64,000 nt of DNA from Chryseobacterium formosum (GCF_026460885.1 NZ_JAOVZW010000017.1:32891-96890), one strand, 5' to 3'; shown: positions 1 to 9,216, numbered from the stretch's first letter. Notes: generated by a model from the letters alone, not told the origin. Numbers and translations are program-made.

Positions 1-403
1 AAAATTTCGGGTTGATTTTAGGAAAATAAGTATCAGCTTCAAGATTTGCTTTTACCAAGGTTACCTCAAGTTTATCTACAATTTCCATTGTTTGTTCGTA
101 GATGTTTCCACCACCGATGATGAAGATATTTTCATCAATTTTTTTGGCAAACTTCACAGCTTCTTTAATGCTTCCTACAATTAAAATCCCCTCCTGAAAC
201 CAGTTTTTCTTTCTTGAAACAACAATATTGGTTCGGTTTGGAAGCGCTTTCCCAATACTTTCATAGGTTTTTCTTCCCATAATGATCGGGTGTCCCGAAG
301 TAAGGTCTTTAAAATGTTTTAAATCTTTCGGAAGATGCCACAGCAACTGGTTATCAGAACCAATTTCATTTTTTTCTCCCATTGCCACCACAATTGTTGT
401 CAT
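1..403 (-). CDS. folA: Dihydrofolate reductase, 3' end cut by window edge
   Basis: Reverse-strand reading from the ATG at 403-401 gives a dihydrofolate reductase. It begins MTTIVVAMGEKNEIG and continues with LLWHLPKDLKHFK, the GHPIIMGRKTYESIG segment, LPNRTNIVVSR and FIIGGGNIYEQ, all standard DHFR landmarks for NADPH and folate binding. DHFR reduces dihydrofolate to tetrahydrofolate for thymidylate and purine synthesis in the cytoplasm. About 134 residues are present; the family is usually about 160-170, so roughly the last 30 residues lie outside the window. It is divergent from the LemA gene, with 75 bp between the starts that must hold both promoters. Function is certain; only the C-terminus is unseen. 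Confidence 0.95.
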   Translation of the reverse strand, partial: MTTIVVAMGEKNEIGSDNQLLWHLPKDLKHFKDLTSGHPIIMGRKTYESIGKALPNRTNIVVSRKKNWFQEGILIVGSIKEAVKFAKKIDENIFIIGGGNIYEQTMEIVDKLEVTLVKANLEADTYFPKINPKF

Positions 404-438
404 TCAATAAATTTTCTGCAAAATTAGCACTTAATTTG

Positions 439-446
439 TATATTTG
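439..446 (+). promoter_or_regulatory. Candidate -7 promoter box (TATATTTG) for the LemA-TPM operon
   Basis: TATATTTG matches the Bacteroidota primary sigma -7 consensus TAnnTTTG and lies 32 bp before the LemA start. An overlapping alternative, TTAATTTG, sits at 431-438. No clear -33 TTTG is visible at the right spacing, so this is a motif match only. Confidence 0.45.
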
Positions 447-478
447 AGTAGCACAAAAAACATTAAAAATTTTAAACT

Positions 479-1087
479 ATGAAAAATAAAGGTTGCATGA
501 GCGCCGGAACAATCGGCATTGCTCTCGTAATAATTGTAGCAGTGTTATTCTTTTGGGGAAAAAGCGGTTACAACAGCTTTGTTGACCAGGAACAAACCGT
601 TGATGCAAAATGGTCTAACGTACAAACCGTTTATCAAAAAAGAGCCAACTTAATTCCGAATCTGGAAAGAACTGTAAAATCATACTCAAAATTTGAACAG
701 GAAACTTTGACGAAAGTTGTTGAAGCACGTTCAAAAGCAACTTCTATCAACATCAACCCTTCTAATTTAACGGAAGAAGATATGGCTAAATTTCAGGCTG
801 CACAAAACGAACTTTCCGGATCTTTAAGCAGATTAATGGCGGTTGTAGAATCTTATCCGAATTTAAAAGCTGATCAACAATATATTAATTTCCAAAGAGA
901 ATATATTGCCATCGAAAACAGCATCAGAACAGAAACTGTTTATTACAACAACGCCGCAAGAGACTATAACGTTTCGATAAAGCAGTTCCCAAATAATATT
1001 TTGGCAAACTTTACCAATTTTAAAGAAAAACCTTTATTTAAAGCACAAGCAGGAGCTGAAAATGCACCAAGCGTATTTACAGAATAA
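479..1087 (+). CDS. LemA family protein
   Basis: This 202-aa protein has one N-terminal membrane segment (about residues 9-26) followed by a long helical domain. The LemA signature is clear: YNSFVDQEQTVDAKWSNVQ, then YQKRANLIPNLERTVKSY, and later YNNAARDYNVSI with FP in IKQFPNNILANF. LemA proteins are membrane-anchored helical-bundle proteins of unknown biochemical role that commonly sit beside TPM-domain genes, exactly as here. Its stop codon overlaps the next gene's ATG by one base (TAATG), so LemA and the two TPM genes are probably translationally coupled. The family is certain; the function is not known. Confidence 0.93.
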   Translation: MKNKGCMSAGTIGIALVIIVAVLFFWGKSGYNSFVDQEQTVDAKWSNVQTVYQKRANLIPNLERTVKSYSKFEQETLTKVVEARSKATSININPSNLTEEDMAKFQAAQNELSGSLSRLMAVVESYPNLKADQQYINFQREYIAIENSIRTETVYYNNAARDYNVSIKQFPNNILANFTNFKEKPLFKAQAGAENAPSVFTE

Positions 1088-1515
1088 TGAGCCGTTTCCT
1101 TACAAATCAGCAGATAGATTCTTTGGTGGGGGCTATTCAATCGGCAGAGCAACATTCTACCGGAGAAATTCGTGTACATATAGATTCTTCTACAAATTCT
1201 AAAACTGCAGAAACTGCTTTTGAAGTATTTAAAGAATTATGTAAAGATAAAACCGCAGAAAAAAATGCGGTTTTATTTCATGTTAATTTTGAAAATAAAT
1301 ATCTTACTATCATTGGCGATACAGGAATTCATGCGAAAGTACATCAATCGTATTGGGATCACCTGCATGATTACATCACTTCAGAATTTGCAAAAGGTCA
1401 TTTTTATCAGGCTTTAAAAAGCGGAATTCTTGAAACAGGTTTAGAACTAAAAAAACACTTTCCCGTAAAAGGAGAAAATCACAACGAATTACCCAATGAG
1501 ATTACATTCTCTTAA
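1087..1515 (+). CDS. TPM domain protein, soluble
   Basis: This 142-aa protein is a bare TPM (Psb32/YgcG-like) domain with no signal peptide or membrane segment. Landmarks are IDSLVGAIQSAEQHSTGEIRVHI near the start, AVLFHVNFENKYLTIIGDTGIH in the middle and FAKGHFYQALKSGILETG near the end. It starts on the last base of the LemA stop codon and overlaps the next TPM gene by 20 bp. TPM domains occur in envelope and photosystem-repair proteins and some are phosphatases, but the substrate here cannot be inferred. The LemA - soluble TPM - membrane TPM order is a recurring Bacteroidota arrangement. Confidence 0.9.
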   Translation: MSRFLTNQQIDSLVGAIQSAEQHSTGEIRVHIDSSTNSKTAETAFEVFKELCKDKTAEKNAVLFHVNFENKYLTIIGDTGIHAKVHQSYWDHLHDYITSEFAKGHFYQALKSGILETGLELKKHFPVKGENHNELPNEITFS

Positions 1516-2296
1516 AATATTTTTAGCTTTCTTATTTGTTTGCTGTTATAGTTTTTTATCAGCACAGTACACTATTCCCGAAAAACCTGCAGTTTTATAC
1601 CCTGTTTATGATGAAGCCAACCTTCTTACTCAACAGGAAAAAAATGAACTGAATAACAAGCTCATCAAATTTGCAGATTCTACTTCTACAGAAATTGAAA
1701 TCATTATTATTCCCTCTACAAAAGGTGAAGACATCAATTTCTTAGCGACAATGTTTGGCGAAAAATGGGGAATCGGACAGAAAAATGTAGACAACGGCTT
1801 TATTTTTCTGATTGCAAAAGACGATCGTACAATGGCAATTCAGCCGGGAAGAGCAGCTGAACAGTATTTAACAGCTTCTGTTGCCGGACAAATTTTAGAT
1901 TACATCGTAACGCCCAATTTCAAACAAGGAAAATGGTTTGAAGGCATCAATGGTGGAACCAATGCCATTATGGATTCTGTTCAAGGGAAATTTAAACCTT
2001 TAAACAATCAAAAAAAGGGAGACATCAACGTTTCAAAACTTATCATTATCGGAATTGTGATATTCATTATTCTTATCATTTTATTTAAAAACAGAGGTGG
2101 CGGAGACGATGACGGCGATATTATTTTAAGCAGAAAAGGAAGAAGAAATTATCCTGGTGGATTTTTTCCATTTCCGTTTCCTGGAAGTTTTGGCGGTGGT
2201 GGATTCGGTGGCGGTAGTTCACGAGGCGGCGGTGGCTTTGGAGGATTCGGCGGCGGTGGAAGTTTTGGCGGCGGTGGAGCTTCGGGTGGATGGTAA
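1496..2296 (+). CDS. TPM domain membrane protein with glycine-rich tail (YgcG-like)
   Basis: The 266-aa product has a signal peptide (about 1-23, ending FLSAQ), a TPM domain (about residues 30-165, with VYDEANLLTQQEK, MFGEKWGIGQKNVDNGFIF and GRAAEQYL), one membrane segment around 182-200 (IIIGIVIFIILIILF), and a C-terminal tail of about 50 residues that is almost pure Gly/Phe/Ser, ending GGASGGW. The TPM domain should face the periplasm with the Gly-rich tail on the cytoplasmic side. It overlaps the soluble TPM gene by 20 bp. The same architecture is typical of the family; the tail's role is unknown. Confidence 0.92.
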   Translation: MRLHSLKIFLAFLFVCCYSFLSAQYTIPEKPAVLYPVYDEANLLTQQEKNELNNKLIKFADSTSTEIEIIIIPSTKGEDINFLATMFGEKWGIGQKNVDNGFIFLIAKDDRTMAIQPGRAAEQYLTASVAGQILDYIVTPNFKQGKWFEGINGGTNAIMDSVQGKFKPLNNQKKGDINVSKLIIIGIVIFIILIILFKNRGGGDDDGDIILSRKGRRNYPGGFFPFPFPGSFGGGGFGGGSSRGGGGFGGFGGGGSFGGGGASGGW

Positions 2297-2613
2297 AGAC
2301 ATTTAAGAAAAATGAAATTTTCAATTACATCAATTCTTTTAAGCCTAATACTTTATTTCTTTCAATTAAAGTTAATTTGGACATTCTAAATGATTATTCA
2401 TCTGCAGATGGGAAAACGCAAGCATTTTTTGGTCTCACAGAATTAAAATATTCTTATAAATATTATTTTCTAATCATCTTATTAATTTCATTATTATTAA
2501 TAAGATTTGCTTTTAAAAACAAGGAATTATACAATTTCAGATATTCTGCAATTTTTGTTTTAATAATTGGAGGAATTTCAATAGCTGTTGATTTCTGGAA
2601 ATGGTTTATTTAA
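2290..2613 (+). CDS. Small membrane protein, probably frameshifted near 2385
   Basis: The open frame gives 107 aa with two membrane segments in its second half (FLIILLISLLLIRF and AIFVLIIGGISIAVDF). Its first 33 residues look unlike a protein N-terminus. A different frame starting at the ATG at 2312 encodes a good signal/membrane segment (MKFSITSILLSLILYFFQLK) but stops at 2387-2389. One extra base between 2384 and 2386 would join the two into a single protein: N-terminal membrane helix, loop with DYSSADGKTQAFFG, then two more helices. I infer a one-base deletion, either real or a sequencing error. The ATG at 2290 overlaps the TPM stop, so the uninterrupted 2290 frame is the alternative. No function is recognised. 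Confidence 0.5.
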   Translation: MVKTFKKNEIFNYINSFKPNTLFLSIKVNLDILNDYSSADGKTQAFFGLTELKYSYKYYFLIILLISLLLIRFAFKNKELYNFRYSAIFVLIIGGISIAVDFWKWFI

Positions 2614-2749
2614 AAAATAATTAAGCTCACTTACAGAAAATATTTTTTATCCGAATTTTTTCTGATTTTCTTCGATTAAAATTTCATTAAACCTATCAAA
2701 ATCATTTAAATTTTACTCAATTTTCATTATATTTACTGAAAACGGGTTT

Positions 2750-3271
2750 ATGAAAAAAACGCTGGTGGTTTTTGCCCATCCTTATCTTGAGCATTCCAAT
2801 TCAAATGTAGAACTCATCAATTTCTACGTTCGTCATCAGCATTTTACACTTCGGGATTTGTACGAAGAATATCCGGATTTTCATATAGCGGCTTTCAGAG
2901 AACGAAAAAGGCTTCAGCAATACGACCGTTTTATTTTTCAGTTTCCTATTATTTGGTTCGGAATTCCACCATTATTAAAATTGTGGATTGATGAAGTTTT
3001 CGACCGCAACTGGGTGAAAGAAGGTGAAAATAACCCACTCAAAAACAAAGAAGTTTACATTGTTGTAACGACCGGCGGAAAAGAAAGATCATTTTCAAAA
3101 GACGGCACTTACCAATACACGATTGACGAAATTATCAGCGGTTTGATTGTTTCCCTTAAAGTTTTTGATGCCAATATTAAAGACATCACGATTGTTTACG
3201 AAGCTAATAAACTGTCTAAAAAAGAAATCATTCTTCAAAAAAAGAAATTTGTCGAAATCCTAAATCAATAA
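2750..3271 (+). CDS. KefF-like NAD(P)H:quinone oxidoreductase (flavodoxin fold)
   Basis: This 173-aa protein belongs to the NQO1/MdaB/KefF flavodoxin-like family. It opens with a flavodoxin nucleotide loop (LVVFAHPYLEHSNSN), has the substrate-loop motif YDRFIFQFPIIWFGIPPLLKLWIDEVF and the later VVTTGGKE segment. These cytoplasmic FMN/FAD enzymes reduce quinones and electrophiles with NAD(P)H. The start of a KefC-type antiporter gene follows one base after its stop, the arrangement of the E. coli kefF-kefC pair, where KefF is the ancillary subunit that activates the antiporter. The KefF role is therefore supported by position as well as family. Length fits the family. Confidence 0.88.
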   Translation: MKKTLVVFAHPYLEHSNSNVELINFYVRHQHFTLRDLYEEYPDFHIAAFRERKRLQQYDRFIFQFPIIWFGIPPLLKLWIDEVFDRNWVKEGENNPLKNKEVYIVVTTGGKERSFSKDGTYQYTIDEIISGLIVSLKVFDANIKDITIVYEANKLSKKEIILQKKKFVEILNQ

Positions 3272-3272
3272 T

Positions 3273-5150
3273 ATGGAAACCACTTTAGCAATGAACACCT
3301 TAATTTTTTTGGGCGTTGCCATTATCATGGTTCCGCTCGCAAGAAAATTAGGTTTAAGCTCGGTAATCGGCTATATTTTAGGAGGAATTATCATTGGACC
3401 TTATGTTTTAAAACTCACAGGAAACGATGTTAACGACATTATGCACGCCAGTGAATTTGGGGTAATCATGCTTCTTTTTTTGGTAGGATTGGAATTGGAA
3501 CCAAGAAAATTCTGGGAAATGCGGAAGAAAATCGTAGGACTTGGTTTGACGCAGATGGTTCTCACTATTTCAATTCTCTTCCTTATTTTCATGTGGGCTG
3601 GCTGGAAAATCGATAAAGCATTTGCCATTGCGATGTGTTTCGCATTATCCTCAACTGCAATTGTATTACAGACTTTACAGGAAAAAAACAACCTGAAAAC
3701 TTTAGCAGGGGAAGCTTCGTTTTCCACACTATTATTTCAGGACATAGCTGTGATTCCGATTTTGGCAATTTTGCCGATTTTAGCACATTCAAAAGCGAAA
3801 ACCAGTGAAAATGAAGTTCAGATTCTCATCCAGAAACTTCCCGAATGGCTTCAGGCTGGAACGGTAATCTTTGGAGTTGTTACCTTAATTTTATTGGGGA
3901 GATATGTTTTTGTACCATTTTTAAGGTATGTTTCAAAAGCTGGAATGACAGAATTGTTGACCGCCACTTCCCTATTTTTAGTAATCGGAGTTTCAGAATT
4001 AATGGTTGCAATTGGCCTATCTCCGGCTTTAGGAGCATTTTTGGCAGGTGTAATGTTGGCAAATAGTGAGTTCAGACACGAATTGGAAGCACATATTGAT
4101 CCGTTTAAAGGACTTTTGCTCGCCGTTTTTTTTGTGAGCGTCGGTTCTACAATGAATTTCAATGTGATTGCTGAAGACCCTATTTTTATTTTCAGTACTG
4201 TTTTTGTGGTTTTAGCAGTGAAATTTTTTGTTCTTTTTTCAATTGGAAAATTCTTTAAAATTGATACTCCACAAAGTTTATTTTATGCTTTTGCACTTTC
4301 TCAGGTTGGAGAATTTGCTTTTGTTCTAATTAATTACGCATCAGATTTATCACTTTTCAGCACTGAAATGAATGCACAAATGATGGCGATTACAGCGATT
4401 ACAATGTGTATCACTCCAATTTTTTTAATTATTAATGATAAATTGATTACTCCGAAATTCATAAAAGAAGTTCCGGAAACAAAATCAGATTTCAATATAC
4501 TTGACAGAGATATTTCACAAAAAAAGATAATCATCGTCGGTTTCGGACATTTCGGAAGCACCGTTGGAAGACTTTTGAAAGCCAACAAAATCACAGCAAC
4601 CGTTCTCGACAGAGATTCTGAGCGTGTAAAACTGTTGAGAAGTTATGGTTTTAAAGTATATTATGGCGATGCTACAAGAATACCTATTTTAAGAGCTGCT
4701 GGAATTGAAGATGCCGAAATTTTAGTTTTATGTCTCGACGATCCCGATGATAATAAATTTGTTGCAGAATTGGTTCGTGAGCAATATCCAGATGTGAAAA
4801 TATTTGTACGTGCTAAAAACAGAATTGATGCATATGCTTATCTCGACAACGGGATTGATAATATTTACCGTGAAACATTAGGAACCGCAGTTGATATGGC
4901 AGTCGATGTTTTACAGGAAACCGGAATGCGAAAATATGCAGCCCGCCGTCTCGGACAGAGATTTATGGCAATCGATAAAGCTTCCATCAGAAAATTGGCA
5001 AAATCTAAAGACGATGAAGACATCCGACTTTTCACCACAAAAGAAATCCTCCAGCGAGAGGAGGATTTATTGGCTTATGATAATTTAAATTTTGAAAATA
5101 AAGACTGGGAAACCTCATCAACAGATGATGACGAGGAAGGCGACAAGTGA
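3273..5150 (+). CDS. KefB/KefC-type cation:proton antiporter
   Basis: The 625-aa protein has an N-terminal Na+/H+-exchanger (CPA2) domain of about 12 membrane helices (residues 1-390; FALSSTAIVLQTL, SPALGAFLAGVMLANSEF) and a C-terminal RCK/TrkA-N domain (about 413-535) with the Rossmann motif GFGHFG at 423-428 and an acidic end to the strand (TATVLDRD). This is the KefB/KefC layout: K+ efflux with H+ entry, gated by binding of thiol adducts to the RCK domain, which acidifies the cytoplasm during electrophile stress. A C-terminal extension of about 60 residues is acidic. This organism carries bshA, so the gating thiol may be bacillithiol rather than glutathione; that is inference. It converges with the head-GIN gene one base later. 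Confidence 0.9.
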   Translation: METTLAMNTLIFLGVAIIMVPLARKLGLSSVIGYILGGIIIGPYVLKLTGNDVNDIMHASEFGVIMLLFLVGLELEPRKFWEMRKKIVGLGLTQMVLTISILFLIFMWAGWKIDKAFAIAMCFALSSTAIVLQTLQEKNNLKTLAGEASFSTLLFQDIAVIPILAILPILAHSKAKTSENEVQILIQKLPEWLQAGTVIFGVVTLILLGRYVFVPFLRYVSKAGMTELLTATSLFLVIGVSELMVAIGLSPALGAFLAGVMLANSEFRHELEAHIDPFKGLLLAVFFVSVGSTMNFNVIAEDPIFIFSTVFVVLAVKFFVLFSIGKFFKIDTPQSLFYAFALSQVGEFAFVLINYASDLSLFSTEMNAQMMAITAITMCITPIFLIINDKLITPKFIKEVPETKSDFNILDRDISQKKIIIVGFGHFGSTVGRLLKANKITATVLDRDSERVKLLRSYGFKVYYGDATRIPILRAAGIEDAEILVLCLDDPDDNKFVAELVREQYPDVKIFVRAKNRIDAYAYLDNGIDNIYRETLGTAVDMAVDVLQETGMRKYAARRLGQRFMAIDKASIRKLAKSKDDEDIRLFTTKEILQREEDLLAYDNLNFENKDWETSSTDDDEEGDK

Positions 5151-5151
5151 T

Positions 5152-5961
5152 TTATTGAATACTTACGCTTCCACCACTACTTTCTTCTTTTGAAACGGTC
5201 GTTACATTTCCTTTTTTTATTCCTTTGATTGAACCGCCGGAAGATGCATGAGCATCAAATTGAGAAGAAACACCAATTTCTACATTAGAGCCACTCGAAG
5301 ATTCTGCTTTTACGTTTTCTGCAATTACTTCTTTTGCAGAAATTGTACTTCCAGATGACGCATTCAAATTTGCGCCTTTTGTTTTTCCTGAAATATTAAC
5401 TTCACCTGCAGAAGAAGCTTCTACATTTAGATTCACAGCCCAGATTTGTCCTTTAAAAGTTCCGCTGCTTCCTGCATCAATATCTAAATCATTCGCTTCT
5501 AATTTTCCTGAAATATGACCTGAACTTGAAACTTCAACATCTGTTTTATCTTGAGTAAACTGGTCTCTCACCACAATAATCCCTGCAGAATTGGCTTCCA
5601 ATTTTTTGAAATCTTTAGCATAAATTTTAGCTTTCACATTATTCGTATTCATCACACGAAAACCATTTTTGTAATGAATATGAAGTTCACCACCACTGTT
5701 ATCAACCAAAACTTCATCAATAATATTGGCAGGTGCAGAAATTACAACTCTTTCCACATCAGACTTAATTACCTCAGCTTCAATTGCCTGAGAAACTTCA
5801 ATTTCGTCAAAATCTCCTTTAAATTCTTTCTGTTTTAGAGGTCCGTGATCTTTATTGGTTACATCCGGAAGCCATGTTGATTTTCCGTTTCTGCTCTCGT
5901 TTTCTTTGCAAGACGACAAAGTAATGATTCCTGATAGAAGTAAAATGGAAGTATATTTCAT
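5152..5961 (-). CDS. Head-GIN domain lipoprotein (DUF2807)
   Basis: The 269-aa product starts with a lipoprotein signal peptide (MKYTSILLLSGIITLSSC; lipobox LSSC, Cys18). The mature part is a right-handed beta-helix of the head-GIN/DUF2807 kind: regularly spaced GEL/ASSG and SSSG turns, for example VEASSAGEVNISGKTKGANL and AESSSGSNVEIGVSSQ. Such proteins are common in Bacteroidota envelopes and are often near anti-sigma or PspC genes; their ligand is unknown. It is transcribed toward the KefC gene and ends one base from it, so a shared or absent terminator is expected. Confidence 0.88.
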   Translation of the reverse strand: MKYTSILLLSGIITLSSCKENESRNGKSTWLPDVTNKDHGPLKQKEFKGDFDEIEVSQAIEAEVIKSDVERVVISAPANIIDEVLVDNSGGELHIHYKNGFRVMNTNNVKAKIYAKDFKKLEANSAGIIVVRDQFTQDKTDVEVSSSGHISGKLEANDLDIDAGSSGTFKGQIWAVNLNVEASSAGEVNISGKTKGANLNASSGSTISAKEVIAENVKAESSSGSNVEIGVSSQFDAHASSGGSIKGIKKGNVTTVSKEESSGGSVSIQ

Positions 5962-6208
5962 GGTAAGGTTTTAATAAATTTTATTTATACTAATTATGAC
6001 AACTAAAATATAAAAAATATTACATAGTTATTTGCAGATTTCTCAATTCTTATTGATTTTTTATTTTAATTTAAAAGAATTCAGCGAAATCAGACTAATC
6101 TGCGAGACTTCATTTAATAATTATAAGTGAACAATATTTTGTGAATACAAGTCACTTTAAAATTCTCAATTACTTTTAATATCTTTAGACTTTAATAATA
6201 ATTCATCT

Positions 6209-8353
6209 ATGAAAAACATTTCATCAGTATTGTTAATTTCTGCTTTGGCATTCAATTATTCTTGTACTACGACAATGAAAACAAACGACATAAAACAGGA
6301 AATTCCTGTTCCTGACGCATCACTTTCTTCAAATCCATTCATGAAGAAAAGCAAACTTCAATACGAAGCTCCAGAGTTTGATAAAATTAAAAACGAACAT
6401 TTCAAACCTGCATTTGAGTTTGGTTTAAAACAACACGATGCAGAGATTTTAAAAATCGCAAACAATTCTGAAGCTGCAACTTTTGAAAATACGATTGTTG
6501 CATTAGAAAAAAGTGGTGAAATTTTGAAAAGAGCTTTGATTACATTTTCAAATCTTACAAGTGCAAATACAAACCCAACCTTACAGGCTTTAGATGAAGA
6601 ATATGCTCCAATTTTCGCAGCACATTCTGATAAGATGTATCTGAATGAAAATCTGTATAAAAGAATTAAATCTATTTCTGAAAACGGTTTAGATTCTGAA
6701 AGCAAAAGATTGGTACAGTTTTACAAGCAGAATTTTGAAATTGCAGGAGCTAATCTTTCTTCTGCTGACAAAGAAAAATTAAAGCAAGTAAATCAGGAAT
6801 TAGCTTCACTTTCTACCCAATATTCCAACAAATTATTGGAAGCAAGAAAGCAAGGTGGCATTTTCTTTTCTGATGCAAAAGAATTAGACGGACTTTCCGC
6901 TGACGAAATCTCCGCAGCAGCAAGTGATGCAAAAACTGCAGGACAAGCCGGAAAATATCTTTTAGCTTTACAAAATACAACACAGCAACCTCTTTTGCAA
7001 AACCTGAAAAACAGAGCGACAAGAGAAAAATTATTCAAAGCATCTTGGACAAGAGCTGAAAAAAGTGATGCTAATGACACAAGAGAAACTATTGAAAAAT
7101 TAGCAAAACTCAGACTTAAAAAAGCTCAAATTTTAGGTAAAAAAAGCTTCGCAGAATGGAAATTGCAAGATCAAATGGCAAAAAATCCTGAAGCTGCTGT
7201 AAAATTAATGAATCAGATTGCAACTCCAGCTGTAGAAACAGCAAAGCGTGAAGCAAAAGACATTCAGGATTTGATCGATCAGCAGAAAGGAGGTTTCAAA
7301 GTAGAACCTTGGGACTGGAATTTCTATGCTGAACAAGTGAGAAAAGCAAAATTCGATTTAGATGAAAATCAGATTAAACCTTATTTTGAAATCACAACTG
7401 TTTTAGAAAAAGGAGTTTTCTTCGCTGCTGAAAAATTCTACGGATTAACGTTTAAAAAAAGAACAGATCTTCCTGTTTATCATCCGGATGTTGTAACGTA
7501 CGAAGTTTTCGATCACGACGGAAAATCTATCGCTATTTATTATCTTGATTTCTACACAAGAGATTCTAAAAGCGGTGGAGCTTGGATGAGCAATTACGTT
7601 GAGCAATCATATTTATTAGGAACAAAACCTGTAATTGTCAACTGTTATAATTACCAAAAACCAGCTGCAGGAAAGCCTTCATTGATTAGTTTTGATGATG
7701 TTTCCACAATTTTCCATGAGTTTGGTCACTCTATCCACGGAATGTTTGCAAGCCAGAAATATCCATCACTTTCAGGCACCAATGTTCCGAGAGATTTTGT
7801 AGAGTTCCCTTCTCAGATTAATGAACATTGGGCTTTAGATCCTGTCGTTTTAAAAAACTATGCTCTTCATTACGAGACAAAACAGCCAATCCCACAAGCT
7901 TTAGTAGATAAAATTAAAAAAGCAGGAACCTTCAATCAAGGTTATATGACAACCGAATTGGTTTCTGCTGCAGCTTTAGATATGGATTGGCATTCTGTAA
8001 CCAATGAAAGTCAGTTATTGCCTGTTTTAGATTTTGAAAAACAATCTTTGAACAGTCACGGATTTACTTTGGCAACCGTTCCTCCGAGATATCATACTCC
8101 TTATTTCGCACACATTTGGGGTGGTGGTTATTCTGCAGGATATTACGCTTATTTATGGTCTGAAACTTTAGATAATGACGCTTGGGAATGGATTGAAAAA
8201 AATGGTGGACTGACTAGAGAAAACGGTGACCGTTTTAGAAAATATATTCTGTCCGTTGGAAATTCAGTTGATTTGAATCAGGCATTCAGAGATTTTACAG
8301 GACACGATCCGGACATCAAGCCGTTGTTGAGAAACAGAGGTTTTATTAAATAG
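6209..8353 (+). CDS. M3 family metallopeptidase (peptidyl-dipeptidase Dcp-like) lipoprotein
   Basis: This 714-aa protein has a lipoprotein signal (lipobox NYSC, around Cys19) and then a full thimet-oligopeptidase-like M3 domain. The zinc motif HEFGH is at residues 503-507 and the third ligand Glu at 532 in DFVEFPSQ; the downstream HTPYFAHIWGGGYSAGYYAYLWSE substrate-binding segment is intact. Length fits the family once the signal region is allowed for. Dcp-type enzymes remove C-terminal dipeptides from oligopeptides; here the lipid anchor places it in the periplasm or outer membrane. A TATCTTTAG sequence about 30 bp before the start is a weak -7 promoter match. The next gene starts 12 bp after its stop. 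Confidence 0.93.
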   Translation: MKNISSVLLISALAFNYSCTTTMKTNDIKQEIPVPDASLSSNPFMKKSKLQYEAPEFDKIKNEHFKPAFEFGLKQHDAEILKIANNSEAATFENTIVALEKSGEILKRALITFSNLTSANTNPTLQALDEEYAPIFAAHSDKMYLNENLYKRIKSISENGLDSESKRLVQFYKQNFEIAGANLSSADKEKLKQVNQELASLSTQYSNKLLEARKQGGIFFSDAKELDGLSADEISAAASDAKTAGQAGKYLLALQNTTQQPLLQNLKNRATREKLFKASWTRAEKSDANDTRETIEKLAKLRLKKAQILGKKSFAEWKLQDQMAKNPEAAVKLMNQIATPAVETAKREAKDIQDLIDQQKGGFKVEPWDWNFYAEQVRKAKFDLDENQIKPYFEITTVLEKGVFFAAEKFYGLTFKKRTDLPVYHPDVVTYEVFDHDGKSIAIYYLDFYTRDSKSGGAWMSNYVEQSYLLGTKPVIVNCYNYQKPAAGKPSLISFDDVSTIFHEFGHSIHGMFASQKYPSLSGTNVPRDFVEFPSQINEHWALDPVVLKNYALHYETKQPIPQALVDKIKKAGTFNQGYMTTELVSAAALDMDWHSVTNESQLLPVLDFEKQSLNSHGFTLATVPPRYHTPYFAHIWGGGYSAGYYAYLWSETLDNDAWEWIEKNGGLTRENGDRFRKYILSVGNSVDLNQAFRDFTGHDPDIKPLLRNRGFIK

Positions 8354-8365
8354 AAAATATCGCAA

Positions 8366-9214
8366 ATGATGTCAAATACTGGTGTAAAAGCAACAATCTT
8401 TTCATCCATAATTATTCTGACCTGTTTTACAATGAAAAATAAAAGATTCGAAAACAGGTCAGAATCTTTTTATCAAACAAAATCTGATACCATGTCTGAA
8501 TCTATGATGATAGAGATGAGAAAATGGATGGAAGAAGAAAGAAAATATTGGGGTTCAGCTTGTCAAGAAGAGACTAAAAAAGCGAAAGAAGATATTAGAA
8601 AAAATAAACTCGTTTTTTTCCATTATTTTGGAGTGGTTGAGCAATACAAAGGTAATCGTGAAATGAATGAGCTTTTAAAAAAATATAATATCGAAGTCGA
8701 TTCTGTATTAACATATTGTACAGTTCCTTCAAATCTTCAAAACTGTTATGCCAACGTGATGAGTGAAGAAATTGATAGGAAATTTGGATCTAAATTTATT
8801 GATTCTTTAAGAAATGTTGCAGAAATAGAATATGTAAAGAAAAATCCTGACAAAATTTATAGATTTGAAGAATGTGACTGGGTTTCCCGATATCCTGGAG
8901 ACAAGTCTTATGAAGAATTTAGTAAAAGTTATGAAAGAGATTTTTGGAAAGATGCAGAATATCCCGATGATTTTGAAGTTAGAAATGGGAAAGAACTTTA
9001 TTCCTCAATATCTGCTGGTTTTATCTTGTACAAAACCGGAAAAACTTCAGATATTAAAATTGATATTACTTTTCAGAACAAAAAGAACTACAGATATTCA
9101 TCTTATTTTATAAACGAATTAAAAAAATTCATTCAGAAAACAAAATGGGTTCCTGCAAAAAGCTCAGGAATACCTGTAAATAGTGAAATGAGAATGACAA
9201 TACATTTTAAATAA
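8366..9214 (+). CDS. Uncharacterised protein with TonB-C-like C-terminus
   Basis: I do not recognise this 282-aa protein by name. A hydrophobic segment (about 8-24) suggests a signal or anchor. The middle is charged and helical with several cysteines (SACQEE, TYCTVPSNLQNCY, EECDW). The last 28 residues (KFIQKTKWVPAKSSGIPVNS, then MRMTIHFK) follow the pattern W-x-P-A-x-x-x-G-x-P-V-x-S of the TonB C-terminal domain as found in Bacteroidota secreted proteins. The following small secreted-protein gene begins 2 bp after the stop, so the two are probably co-transcribed. Any role in energy transduction is speculative because the usual proline-rich spacer is absent. Confidence 0.7.
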   Translation: MMSNTGVKATIFSSIIILTCFTMKNKRFENRSESFYQTKSDTMSESMMIEMRKWMEEERKYWGSACQEETKKAKEDIRKNKLVFFHYFGVVEQYKGNREMNELLKKYNIEVDSVLTYCTVPSNLQNCYANVMSEEIDRKFGSKFIDSLRNVAEIEYVKKNPDKIYRFEECDWVSRYPGDKSYEEFSKSYERDFWKDAEYPDDFEVRNGKELYSSISAGFILYKTGKTSDIKIDITFQNKKNYRYSSYFINELKKFIQKTKWVPAKSSGIPVNSEMRMTIHFK

Positions 9215-9216
9215 CC

